64,000 nt of DNA. It comes from Gordionus sp. m RMFG-2023. Lineage: Eukaryota; Nematomorpha; Gordioida; Chordodea; Parachordodidae. Both the position numbers and the translations under genes were made by a program. Below, in pieces: positions 1 through 10,979 of this stretch. The stretch is taken from the NCBI RefSeq assembly GCF_954871325.1, contig NC_088779.1, positions 26,460,869 through 26,524,868 on the forward strand, read 5' to 3'. Numbering within the stretch: position 1 is the stretch's first letter; each line of letters opens with the position of its first letter. The notes under the pieces were generated by a model, which saw nothing but the letters and a program-made list of their open reading frames with translations, ran no database searches and was not told the origin of the DNA.

Positions 1-1116
1 ATCATCTAAAATTCAAGATAACCGACAAAGGTCTTATATGGAATTCGGATCTAATAGAAGCTCTGGAACTCAAAAACTTATTGGTGACGGCCTGTCAAAT
101 CATGTTCGGAGCTGAGGCTAGGAAAGAAAGCCGAGGTGCTCATGCCAGAGAAGATTTTCCTGTAAAATGATAATTTTTGACACCCCCTTTTTTTATTAGA
201 ATATTTTTATCTGTGGGTTAAAAAAAATTTTTTGTAGAATTTATTTAAAATAATAGAGACATTGTTATATCGGGAATAAAGAGTACTCCGTATTTTTTAA
301 ATTTTTTTTTATTTATTTTATGATTTATCATAAGCATATTAATCTACACTATATATGGTTTTCTATTTATGGAAAATGGCGAGTTGGCATTTAATCACTT
401 TTCTCATATTTACACGGCAAATATTGTAATTATTATAATCTACGTGTATTAACTCTCAAGAAAAGGGAAGATGAATTTGATTACAGCAAGCCAATAGAAG
501 GGCAGACCAAACGCGACATAACTCAGCACTGGAGGAAGCACACTTTAGCTTTCATGGACACCGATGGAGATGGAAAAGTATAAAATAGTACCACACTTGG
601 AAATATAAATAAATTATCTTATTTTTAAATTTTTATTCACCCTTTTTTCATTCTATTTTAAAATGTTTGTTTTAAAATGTGTACTGTGAGCCAATTACAA
701 TCACATTTTAATATACCCTTAACTTTTATGATTTAATATTTTTTAAGAGTAAAAAGTGGGAAGAATGTAAGGTTGTTAAAAAGCTTGATTCGGGTCGATT
801 TTTTAAAACGACCCTTTTAGCCAAAATAAATTTTATGTAAGCTTCGAGATTTTGCTAGATGGCAGGCAGAAAGGTTTGGACCTCTATTTAACAAATATCG
901 AGGTTTACTTAATATTATTTTAGCTAAAATTTTAACCGGGGCTTGGGTTAAAAAATAATTTTAAATAATTGAACCCTGCATTCTGATAAATCTTCCTTTT
1001 TAAAAAAAAAATTTTTTTTTTTGTTTATAAAGGTTGAATTGAAATTCAGACCTGTCATTGATCATACGCTAAACGATAATTGCAAGCCAATCCCTCCAGC
1101 TATTCGAACGTATTAA
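1..1116 (+). CDS. SDHA: Succinate dehydrogenase flavoprotein subunit, last three exons (5' partial)
   Basis: This is the C-terminal end of the FAD-bearing subunit of mitochondrial complex II, which oxidises succinate to fumarate in the matrix and passes electrons to ubiquinone. Exons are 1-161 (frame open from base 3, 53 codons), 461-577 (39 codons) and 1033-1116 (27 codons plus TAA at 1114-1116). Both introns (162-460 and 578-1032) are phase 0 with GT donors (gtaaaa, gtataa) and AG acceptors. Exon 1 has '[14 protein letters not shown]', exon 2 'DEFDYSKP' and 'HWRKHTL', exon 3 '[11 protein letters not shown]' and 'PPAIRTY', all family hallmarks in the right order. The DEFDYSKP segment is of animal type; fungal and plant proteins lack it. 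The 5' part lies outside the window. An AATAAA follows the stop at once and may be the poly(A) signal. The gene looks intact as far as it goes. Identification is very secure. Confidence 0.95.
772..972. mobile_element. TA-type MITE copy inside the last SDHA intron
   Basis: Begins with GTTGTTAAAAAGCTTG and carries the family core 'gcttcgagattttgct...atggcag' followed by a 'gctaaaat' block. The same order of blocks is seen in the copies at 27334-27523 and 31082-31530. The far end is degraded, so the right edge is approximate. It lies wholly within intron 2 (578-1032) and does not touch the splice sites. Confidence 0.6.
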
Positions 1117-3405
1117 ATAAAACGCGAAATTTTTTATTTTGAATAATATTAATTTTGTTATGAAAAAAAAAAAAATTTATAAAGAAAAGTTTGGGAATTA
1201 GAAGTATTATATTGTTCTTTAACGCATACTCTAAATATGAATATATATATTATTTATTGTATTAATTTTTGTTCGCAATATTATAGGAGACAAATTATTA
1301 TATGTATTTTCATTTGAATTGTCTATTTTCGGATAATAACCAACGCACAACATTTTTTCGATTTAGTAAATTAATTTGAAGTATTCTTAGCAATTTGTGA
1401 ATGTATTATAAATTTTTTTTAAAAATAAATATTTAGTCCTTGAATTTTTCTTGACCATATTCCCTGCCCTGTGGTCACCACTAAATTACACATCAGCGTC
1501 AAAACTATTTGACTCAACCTCTTTCTTATCTTTACTTCATCTTTCATAGCTTTTTAAATTTTATATTCCCTGAATAATAGAAAAATTTACCCACCGACAC
1601 CTTCACACTATCATATTTTTCTAATGCAAGTCAAATTAAGTAAGTGAAGCAGATAATTATATTTGGTATTGACATATTATCAATTTAAGCGTTCATGACT
1701 AGTGAGAAGGCATTGTTATGGATGTTTAATGAACAAAGATGAGATAGCACCAACCACTATAAGTGCTATAGATTTTAAATAATGATAGCAATAATACCTT
1801 TAAATCATCAACGACTTCAGAATCTGAATACAGGTTATATTTTTTTGAATTTTTTTAAATAATTGTGCCTATATCATTATTTTAGACTGAAAACATTTGA
1901 GGATGAAAAATATTATCTAAGTTTCCCTAACATTTATTCGCTTTCAATATTTACCGATAAAAAATTGACAGATTTGATGATGGGCAAAGAAATTTGCATT
2001 GAAACATAATAAATTTGAGTTGTAAAATATTAAAAATGAATGTGAAATGGACCTCCTTTAAAAGAATCGAGGTATTACGAGATGTTATCTATTCCGATTA
2101 GAGTAACGGGTTTTAATGAAAGAATTTTAAAAATTAACATTTTATAACGGATGCCCATGTTTTAGATGGTTTGTTGAAATTATGAGAGAAGGTATAATTG
2201 AAAAGGTTTTTTAGAGAATATTTTCCTTAGCGAACGCTGATAGGTGTGAAAAGCTATGAAAAGTATTGTTTAATTTTTCGCAATTTAAATGATTAGGGAA
2301 AAATATAGGAAGATGTGATTAATCATATTAATGACATATCAGAAGCAGACAGTGATGATAAAGAGATTCTAGGTTATGTGAAAAAAAACTGCATTTGAAA
2401 ATCGCTAACCAAATGCAAAATGAAATTAAGTAATGCTTGATATGAGGTGATAAATCAATACATGCAAACATCTAACCACGTTGTATACATACTTTTCAGT
2501 AAATTAAATTAAAAATAGACTGAGCAAATATTAGGCATAATAATCTAAAAGCCTTTTTAATACAATCAGACATAAATCAATCGAGAAAATTGAATTTAAC
2601 GTATTTTTATTATTTATGTTAATGCTCATCATGAATGCTGAAATTTGTATAGAGAGAATGCGTACTAAATTAATTTATATGTAATATTTAAAATTATAAT
2701 GGAGTCAAATGTAATATAAAAATATGGAAAAAATAATAAAAATTTTATATTTGTATCATTCGAACCTTTATCCCATGAGGCCTTTCCTTTCCCAGTTTTA
2801 TAAAAATAATATAAATTGTGCCTTTCTTTGGTTTGGCCACTTGGTCAAGATCTTTCTCTATCTTTGACACAAAAACCAAAACAAGATAAAATTATCTTAC
2901 CAATCATATAATTTTTTTAACTTGTCAACGAATTCTAAAAATAAATATCAATTAAATAAAAATTAATATTCCTTGATATCAATGACGAATCATCTTGTCA
3001 ACGATAGTATATCAGATTTGCTCGGTCATCAGTCGGCAATCTGTCAGATCACAATATTTCAAAAATATTTTTTGGAATGTTTTATGCATAATTATAGCGA
3101 TATAAAACAAAATACAATAATTTTCAATCGGTAAGAACCGGCATACACCATGCAAATTAGTGGTTCTTTTTCAATTACTAATGTTCTATCCTTTTCTTAA
3201 AAATTTTACACATGTATCTACACTGCAATATTTAAAAAAGCGCTAATAAATAATGATTCGGGGTTTCAATTACTATTATTTTATTATTTTAATGCCTCCT
3301 TATGGATATATATTTCTGAAATTAAATTGTAAGTTAACTATTTTCCTCGAATATTAAATAAAATAGACTAATATATTGTTTAGGCATACTCTCTCTCTCT
3401 TGTTA
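1117..3405. other. AT-rich intergenic stretch, nothing recognised
   Basis: Downstream of SDHA. I see no protein-like tract, no inverted ends and no RNA gene, only homopolymer-rich AT sequence. A short (CT)n run sits at about 3388-3400. Confidence 0.6.
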
Positions 3406-3690
3406 TTAATTATCAAGTACCACCATTTGCCCACCAGGCCAAAAGTTATTAATAAAGGAAGTATCTTGTGGTTCGAATTGTAGAGGAACAGTTGATTTAA
3501 ACAATATGTTTTGGATGATTTTATTTATTTTCTCGTGCTTATGGAATGAATTCCTTGCTTTAGAATCAACGAGTATACCACTCCTTTTAAAATTATAAGG
3601 TTCGGGTATAATAGAGTATACCACTCTTTTTAAAATTATAAGGTTCGGGTATAATAGTCCAGCCGGGTTTACAGAAATTCGTTGTTTGTT
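3406..3690 (-). CDS. Protein-like patch of unknown identity, minus strand
   Basis: A minus-strand frame ending in a stop at about 3406 reads with a balanced, protein-like composition, for example 'PLQFEPQDTSFINNFWPGGQ' near its end, unlike the lysine/asparagine/isoleucine noise elsewhere. The frame runs back through a 43-bp tandem duplication (3571-3656), which repeats part of the peptide ('IIPEPYNFK') in a shifted frame. It could be one exon of an unrecognised host gene or a decayed copy. No start codon or convincing splice sites were settled. I cannot name a family. Confidence 0.35.
   Translation of the reverse strand, partial: NKQRISVNPAGLLYPNLIILKRVVYSIIPEPYNFKRSGILVDSKARNSFHKHEKINKIIQNILFKSTVPLQFEPQDTSFINNFWPGGQMVVLDN
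3571..3656. repeat. 43-bp tandem duplication
   Basis: Two adjacent 43-bp units (3571-3613 and 3614-3656), each beginning gagtataccactc and ending ttcgggtataata, differ at one base. The near identity suggests a recent event. Confidence 0.95.
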
Positions 3691-4073
3691 AAAAGGAAGT
3701 GGTTTAATTTACTTGGATATTTTTCTTACCATTACTAGCCAATTTTATCCATTATTAAAGAACGAAGGTTGGTGAGCTGCTGGAAGTCATTGTTTTAGAG
3801 AAGAAAATTGACAGATCATGATACTATAAATTCAACCTAATACTTATGTAAATTTGAAATTGTATAATATAAACTTCTACAATATTTTTGGTCTAGCTAG
3901 ATAATGCAAGATAAAATCGTGAATCTTGGGTGGGTCTTATTTATTTATAGATATAATACATATATTATTGTTCAGAATTTTATTTATGATTTAGAGAATA
4001 AAAAAAATGGGGAAGAAAACGTTTCTAAAATATTAGCTACAGGAACAAGAGAAGTGTGAAGAGATTCAGTTGA

Positions 4074-4253
4074 TACACAGATGAGAGGAGAAATTATCTA
4101 GAAGATCTAAAAGGATTCGGGCATGCTTGGGACGATCGCGATGAGTATATTCGATGTAGAGTGAAACTTACTCGAGAGAAATATGTTGCAAACTCGTTTA
4201 TAAATATATATAAGGAAAATTATGTTATTTATTTATTAACTTATACAAAATAA
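4074..4253 (+). CDS. Short protein-like patch, unknown
   Basis: A plus frame of 59 codons before TAA at 4251-4253 opens with the charged stretch 'DERRNYLEDLKGFGHAWDD', then 'RDEYIRCRVKLTREKY'. G+C is clearly higher here (about 4040-4200) than in the flanks. After about 4195 the frame runs into ordinary AT-rich DNA, so the real coding part probably ends there. A pyrimidine-poor 'ctacag' lies upstream, but the frame is not open from it. It may be a host exon or a gene fragment. Family not recognised. Confidence 0.3.
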   Translation, partial: YTDERRNYLEDLKGFGHAWDDRDEYIRCRVKLTREKYVANSFINIYKENYVIYLLTYTK

Positions 4254-4759
4254 AGATATAAATTTTATATGAATATAGTGATTTTACAATAAAAAATTAG
4301 TGATTAAATATAAAAAATAGTCTGGCAAAGAAAATTTGAAAAAAAATAATGAACAAAAAAAACGCATTTCTGTTTTATGTTATTTAATATGACATTAGTA
4401 TGGACTCCTTTTATCATCCTTGAAGTCGCTTATAAGATATTTGCCATTCTCAGTCACAACTATATAAATAATTTTCTATTTCTGTGTTACTTCTAAAATT
4501 GAATTGATAACACTTTTAATATAGTCATCCACTTATTTTTCATTTATTTCCCTCATGACTAAAATCAATATTTATAATTTAAAATTAATATTGATAATAT
4601 ACAGTTCATTTTTATATTCATCGGTTTATAAATTTATGATTAAAGTAATTATTACTGATCATGTTTTATCTTAATTTCATATAAATATTTGGAGCTATTA
4701 TACGTTAAAATCTTCTCGCTCACGAGTATATCTTTTATATTTTATTTTCCATATTTAAC

Positions 4760-4894
4760 ATCAAAAACAATATCAAGCCTGGAGATTTTGTTATGGGTGG
4801 CAGAGAGATTTGGACGTCTATTAACAAAATTTCGAAGCTTGGGATGCTAAAATATTAATTTAAAAATAGGCTAAATCAATCCGTTCAACAACAC
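4760..4894. mobile_element. TA-type MITE, partial copy
   Basis: Holds the family core 'caagcctggagattttg' and ends in 'ccgttcaacaacac', matching the right end of the copy at 27334-27523. The left inverted end is not recognisable. Confidence 0.6.
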
Positions 4895-5601
4895 TAACTT
4901 TAGTGCCATCTATTTATATCTGAATATTAAAAATTTGGAATATTATAATACTTTTTCATCTAACGTAAATTTTTTATTATTATTGGTACACTTCCCTTTG
5001 TATTATATTTAAAAATAATAGACGTCTGATTTTTTAAGCTGAACCCAAAATTTTATTATGAATTTAATTGATAATATTAAATCACAATTATTGGTAAAAA
5101 AATACAATATTGGTAAATCACAATTATATAAAGTAAGCAAGTAAAATGACCATATTAATAACACAATGTTACCAAACCCCCCTTAAAAAATTATCGAATA
5201 TTAAAATAAATTATCAATCACATAATTAATTTGATTGTAAATTTCCCAAAAAGTTTTCTAGACCATTTATATCCTGCATGACCTGCAAAATAGATTCAGA
5301 ATGTAATATAAATTAGAAGAACAAAGAAATATATACTAAACATTATTTAAATTATGCTCCATTTTGACTATACCTAGACCTGTGCTCCGACGAAACTATC
5401 GGCGGTCGGCTACAATTTTCAAAAATCTAAACGACGGCTGGCGGCGCGCCGATTTTTGCCGCCTTCAATAAAATCGGCGTATATCAGCGCAGTTGTAAAT
5501 TTTTTTAATTGCTTATTAATTTTAAAAAAATATATATATATACACTATTCTACAGATATCTCGGCATATTTTTTAATATTCATTTAAGAGAAAACTTATA
5601 T

Positions 5602-6332
5602 CTAAAATCGATTTCGTAATTTTATAATATCATGTATAAAAATTTTTTTATTTAAATTTTCGGGACAAAAATTTAGAACCTCCACATCTTGTGAATAACG
5701 TTTTTCAAAAAAACTGTGGCATTCTTGTTCTAAGTCACCTAACTTGGAATCATAATTTATATTTGTTGAATGTTTATTTGCCAATTTTGTCAAATAACTT
5801 GAATTTAATAATTCATCTTCATCCTCATTAGCTATATTTACTACCTGATTATCATCATTCTCTATAAGTTTAAGATGTTTTATTATAAATTCTGAAGCTG
5901 AATTTTGCTCTATTAAATACTTTGACACAATTGTCAATTTTTAAAATCTTGGATCTAAAAGAGAAGCCAATACCTAGATAATTTTAAATAAAAATTAAAA
6001 GAATATACTTATATAATATTACTTGCAGATTACAAACCGGAAATCGTAACGCAAGTTTTTTTAGTATATTTTTCTTAAGTGAAATAATTTCAGAAATATC
6101 ACTATCATTTACTATTAAATGTATTTCAATTTCACAAAAGTAACGCCAAGTTTATACTAGGCCCTTTTTGTACTGAAAGAAATTCTACAGTTTCTTTAAA
6201 TTTTGAAAGAAATGCTAATAGTTCTTCTACCAGCTCAGATTCATAATTTGATAATGTGAGAAAGTGCTTCCCAATTCTTTTCAAAACATTATTAATTAAA
6301 TTCTTATTTAATCCAGACATGCTTTCTAGCAT
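5602..6332 (-). pseudogene. hAT transposase remnant with a likely 49-bp intron
   Basis: Reading the minus strand: from about 6355 a 'PTLWHS...MLESM' stretch corresponds to the hAT 'T.WnS...ML' block, then 'LVEELLAFLSKFKETVEFLS' (6132-6332), then 'EIISLKKNILKKLALRFPV'. The frame then stops making sense and resumes at 'VLASLLDPRF', the typical hAT 'LLDPRFK' block. The gap is 5974-6022 with a GT donor and AG acceptor, so it reads as a 49-bp intron. An in-frame stop follows DPRF, after which a 111-residue open stretch runs to about 5602. The C-terminal dimerisation region with the usual SSA-ERVFS motif is missing, apparently by internal deletion. Upstream, past the inserted MITE, 'SIVWNFFAKELE' near 6980-7020 may be the start of the BED finger. 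The protein cannot be active. Confidence 0.85.
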
Positions 6333-6475
6333 AATTATTATACTATGCCAAAGTGTTGGGACATTTAATATTAAGGTTTTTGCGTAGAATTATTGTTTTT
6401 ATTATCATTGGAATTGCCAATTTGAAAACGGGTATCCGGGTATGGATCAATGCTGTCAAGATCTAACATGTCTGA

Positions 6476-6880
6476 CAGTGGCGTAGCTACGGGGGTGGTT
6501 TTCGGGTTTGGACCCCTCCCAGAGCAAATTTTTTTTTTAGATTATACGTTCAAAAGACTTAAAAGTGATTTTATATGAATTATATTTTTCTGGTTTTGAT
6601 GTTTGTGGAAGGATATTATATTACTATTGAAATTATTCTGGATAGTATTATTATAAAGTCATTGAGAATAATCTAATAAATTATAATAACATATTATTGA
6701 TGCATTTAAAAAAAATATTTATTATATATTATCGAAGATATGGTTATGATTTGTAAGATAAACCCGGCCGAAGGCCGGGCAAAAGGGCCGAAGACCCATT
6801 AAAGGAAGTCTGGGGAGCAAAGCCACCCAGTTTTTATATGTATGGACCCCCTCTAAGGAAAATTCCTAGCTACGCCACTG
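6476..6880. mobile_element. 405-bp hAT-type MITE nested in the hAT element
   Basis: Inverted ends CAGTGGCGTAGCTA at both termini, flanked by a perfect 8-bp duplication atgtctga (6468-6475 and 6881-6888). It has no coding capacity. An internal GC-rich palindrome (ccggccgaaggccgg) lies near 6764-6780, and a second G+C-rich block follows (gaagacccattaaagg). The CAGTGGCGTAGCTA terminus belongs to a hAT MITE type widespread in invertebrates. Insertion split the older transposase fossil, so this element is the younger. Confidence 0.95.
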
Positions 6881-7599
6881 ATGTCTGATGTTAAATCTAT
6901 TTTACTTAGACATTTTTTTGATCTTCCTCGAATTCAATTTCAACCTCTGCAGTTTTATATCTTAGAGCAGTAATAATTTCTCTAATTCTTTTGCAAAAAA
7001 ATTCCAGACTATGGATTTTTTATTATCCAGAGTTAGGATACTAAAATTATTTATAGAATTATTAAATGTAGATACATCTATTTTAAAAATATGTAAAATT
7101 ATGGTAACTTTTGCAATTTTATTTTTGATTGATTAAATTCTATAATGAGTCAATATAATTATGATTTTAAAATAGTAGATTCATCAAAATCCTGATTGAC
7201 ATTAAAAAATTACAAGAGTTATGTTGACCAATTTTTAGAATAAAAATAAAATATGAAAGAAATTTCTGCCCCGGCGTGATTTTCTTAAACGGTGGCGTTT
7301 TTGGCGTAACCAATGGCCGGCCGCGTACAGGTCTAACTATACCCCTCTTAGTGGTAGTCAATTTACCATAATTAATAGATCGGATCTGACGCATCTCAGA
7401 TCTTTCATCGATAGTTTCGTAAAGAAATTAAAATTTACAGAGAGAATAAAAGATATAAAGTCCTTAATTCTATGGCTTTTCACATATTATCTTTTTTTCC
7501 TTGCCTCCCAAAAATCTTACACCCTCTTGCAATCATCCCCCGCAATAATCAGCCTTCGTAATCTGATTAGTATGATCTATAATCAAGACCAGCCCTAAG

Positions 7600-8335
7600 A
7601 TCTTATTAAATATAAATTTTTGGCCTTTATATTGGAATGCAAGCAATATTTCCTAAATCTGGGGGTAATGAATGGCGATCCCTTATTTCATTATCCCTTG
7701 CAGCCTTCATTTCCCGTCGCTTTGCCCCTGGAGAAATAAACATTGAAATAACACAATCCCTTAATTTGCCCACGCCTATTCAACCCGCTATTCAAGGACC
7801 TTACTAATTTTCAATTTATTCAATAGCATAATGGTTATGCATGGCTAGACACTATTCCTGGTTAGAATCTATGTATTTGCATCTCAATTGGTCTCCGGCT
7901 CAATCCAAAAATATATAGCGATCTCATACCTCTGCAGCCTATGCAAGAATGTTGATAGTATATGATACCAATTATTACATTGTATATACTCAGAATGCAA
8001 ACATTCGTGCCATCGTATGTTTTCATATATAAGGCTCTCTTTACCACTCTCATTCCCTCAACTCAAGAACGATTAGGATTCAATATCCTAGACAACAAAG
8101 ACCCAATTGAAATAGCATTTATTTCTTGGGCTAGAGGATAACCTCAAATTTGGGATAGATCAAATCTACACATCTCTTCAATCAAGTATACCGAAACTTC
8201 GAATGCCTTAAATATTCTTTCTCATAAATTGTCATATTTCTGTCTTCACTTCTACACTGAAGAACGCTGGCAATGAGCAACACGTTTCCTAAAAAACTCT
8301 AGGGAAAAAAATCAACTACTATCTACGGTGATCCC
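7600..8335 (+). pseudogene. GC-raised, protein-like fossil tract, family unknown
   Basis: G+C and codon texture rise sharply between about 7440 and 8340 and fall again abruptly. The plus strand shows several protein-like stretches in more than one frame, for example 'GGNEWRSLISLSLAAFISRR' near 7660-7720 and 'IPSTQERLGFNILDNKDPIE' near 8055-8115. The frames do not connect, so it is a broken gene with several breaks. I cannot name the family; a virus-like or transposon protein is possible, so it is treated as a fossil. No repeat ends were seen, and the hAT element at 5375-7335 lies just upstream. Confidence 0.45.
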
Positions 8336-8339
8336 GAGG

Positions 8340-10860
8340 CTCAGTTGCCTCTAGAAATATTCTGATCTTATGATATTAGTTGTATTTTTCATTTAAAAAA
8401 TTTTTATAATTATTTAGAAATTTATTTTTATTTCAATTTTTTTTTATATATATTTTTAAATGTAATTTATCTTTATGTCTAGTTTTTTTTAATGAAGAAA
8501 TCGTTATAAAAATAATATAAAAAATGGAATAAATAATAAAGTTAATATAATTTGATACTATTTTTACAAATGTGTGTTGTACAAAATAATTCAATTTTAT
8601 GATCAATTGTTTTAAAATTTAATAAAATTTTTGGAGAGAGAGGTACAGTGGCTAAAATGTCCTAGAAAATAGGAATGTTAAAAAAATATACATAAGTTGT
8701 TCCAGTTTTAGGATATAAATTAAATATGTAGAAAATACTCATTGTTTTTATTTAATTATTCGGAATAATATTTTTCTAAAGAGTCATCTTAAAATTTTAA
8801 GGCATATCCAAGACCTGTTATATGATAGTAACAATTTATGACTAAGTGTCATATAAACAATCGGAAATTTAATTTTAGCTGCCTTGGTTTTCAAAATATA
8901 AATAACATAAAAAATCTAGGAATTGTTTCTTAGTTGAATATTTAAAAAAAATATATATCCTAATAATTAGCATTCAATATTCGTTCTAAACATGATAAAC
9001 GGAACAAAACAATTTAAAAAACTAGCTTGGCATAAAATATTGGGATGAATTCTGGCTCCAATCTTCCGTTCCATATCTCTTCTGTCTTAACTCGGCTTTT
9101 CATTTCAAAATTATTAATTTAAAATTCAACTCTTGTGATGACCCCTTAATTCCAATAACTCTTTTTAAAAAAAACCTTATTCTAATTTATTTAAATCCAA
9201 ACTTCTTATCCATTCTAGTTTTTATTTGGCCCTAGTAATTTATAATTATAATTTTTAACTAATTTTATTTTTTTTTAAACAATTTCGATCTTAATTTTTC
9301 TATTTCCTAAAATTTTCATAAATTGTAGTAATGAATAATATTTCGTATTTAAATAATAATCAAAAGTTTGCAAGCATTTGAATGGCATATTGTTTCAAAA
9401 TAATTTATATTATTTACACACAAATGATAACTCTGATATAATAATCTTACCACCTTTGGCCTCCCATATTAAGTTTAAATATGATAGATTTTTTAATTCG
9501 AAATAATTTCCACTCTTAGTTCTGCCGAATTCTTAATTTAAAAAAATATAAATAAGTTACATTTATCTAGGTCAACAATACTTATGAAGTCTCTTGAGAT
9601 GACTTCCTAAAACTTACTTAAGACACAATATATAGTAACAAAACCTTTTATCTCAAAGTAGCTTATTGTTATTTCCAAAACTGATATATAAATATTATCT
9701 CCATTTAAAGAAAACGAAAATGATAAGTAATTAATAAAAATATTATGTATACTTAATTCTTTTGAATTATAACCTGTTCATGTAATAAAAAGGTAAGAAT
9801 TATTCACAATCTATGTTAAACTTAATCATAAATAAAAATTATTAAATGGGTTTCTATATGACAAAAAATTTATGAATAGTAAAATGAAAGAAATAACAAA
9901 AAAAATCCCAATTCTAAAAGATATAATAGTCAAATATATTATCAATATTCTTAGAATTTTGATTTCAAAAAATCTTCTAAATTTCTTATCATCGAAAAAT
10001 TAATCACCCTCAGAAAATTTATGATAAAATTTCAAAATATTAAGAATCCAATCTAATTTTTATAAATTATGAAATATTACATGATCAAGAGGCATCGTCA
10101 TATTAAGTAGGCTTGAACAAAATGCTACAAGTTTTTGAAAATATAAATATATTTTGATTAAATAATAATCTGAAAATCAAACAATATGTATTTATTTTTA
10201 TTCCAATCTAAAAACAGCTTATACATCACGGAAAATTTATGAAAATAAATTCCCATCCCCTTGCAAAACCCACTTCTATCCCCCCCCCCTCCCCCCTTTT
10301 ACTTTTTCTAAAAAAAATTATAGGTATTTTGCTATATTTATCAAGAGATTTATTATCGCACTGAATATTTTCCTCTTTAATATACCAACAAAACAAAAGC
10401 ATGATCAAAATTAATTCAGTAATCATGATTTAGGAATAAAAAATAAACATTAGTTGATAATATTCATGCTTGTTAATACTTGTTTAAAATTACTCCCAAG
10501 AATATAGATAGCCAAACTGTTTTAAAATGTTTTACATGAATACATTTATAGGCAGGACCATGTTCCAAGTTAAAAACGTAGATGTCTTTTTTTTTACCGC
10601 ATATAAATGATAATGAATTTTGAAATATTAAATATTTTAGTTTATAAATCACAAATAGTGAATCAATTTCAATTTTAAAATCGTTATTTAGTCGTGCATT
10701 CTAGAAATTTTTTAATTATTCTGGCACTTTGCGAATAAAGAATAAATTTCAAATGTGCATAGCATTTTTCAAAGCTAATTTTTAAAAAAATAAAAGCAAA
10801 AAGTGATGTAACTTTACTAATTTGAATTATCAATAGTTTTTATTTTTTGGATTTATACTG
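8340..10860. other. AT-rich stretch, nothing recognised
   Basis: No protein-like tract or paired ends were found. The one oddity is a cytosine run at 10280-10296 interrupted by a single T; it gives the minus strand an artefactual glycine-rich frame. Confidence 0.6.
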
Positions 10861-10863
10861 TAG

Positions 10864-10975
10864 TATTGTTAAACGGCCCTATTTGAGTCAATTTTTAAAG
10901 TCCGATTATTCCAAAATAATATTATGTAAACCTAGAGATTTGGGTAAATAGAGGTCAAAACCTTTCTGCCAAATC
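10864..10975. mobile_element. TA-type MITE, one end only
   Basis: Starts TATTGTTAAACGGCCC and continues into the family blocks 'aacctagagatttggg' and 'aaacctttctgcca', that is, the 772-972 arrangement in divergent form. The other inverted end is missing. Confidence 0.6.
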
Positions 10976-10979
10976 ATTC

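Larger units (their letters stand above)
5375..7335 (-). mobile_element. hAT DNA transposon, complete ends, dead transposase
   Basis: A 1961-bp element flanked by a perfect 8-bp direct repeat, actatacc, at 5367-5374 and 7336-7343, the size hAT elements duplicate. Its inverted ends begin TAGACCTGTGC and (reverse complement of the right end) TAGACCTGTAC. Beyond the short inverted ends, both subterminal zones are strongly G+C-rich (about 5395-5475 and 7270-7325), in contrast to the AT-rich interior. The interior carries a broken hAT transposase on the minus strand. A second hAT-type MITE (6476-6880) sits inside it. Confidence 0.93.

Noticed and set aside
7862-8053. 63-codon minus-strand frame in the GC-raised tract
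   Set aside because: The plus-strand stretches there are better composed and longer; this frame is a shadow of them.
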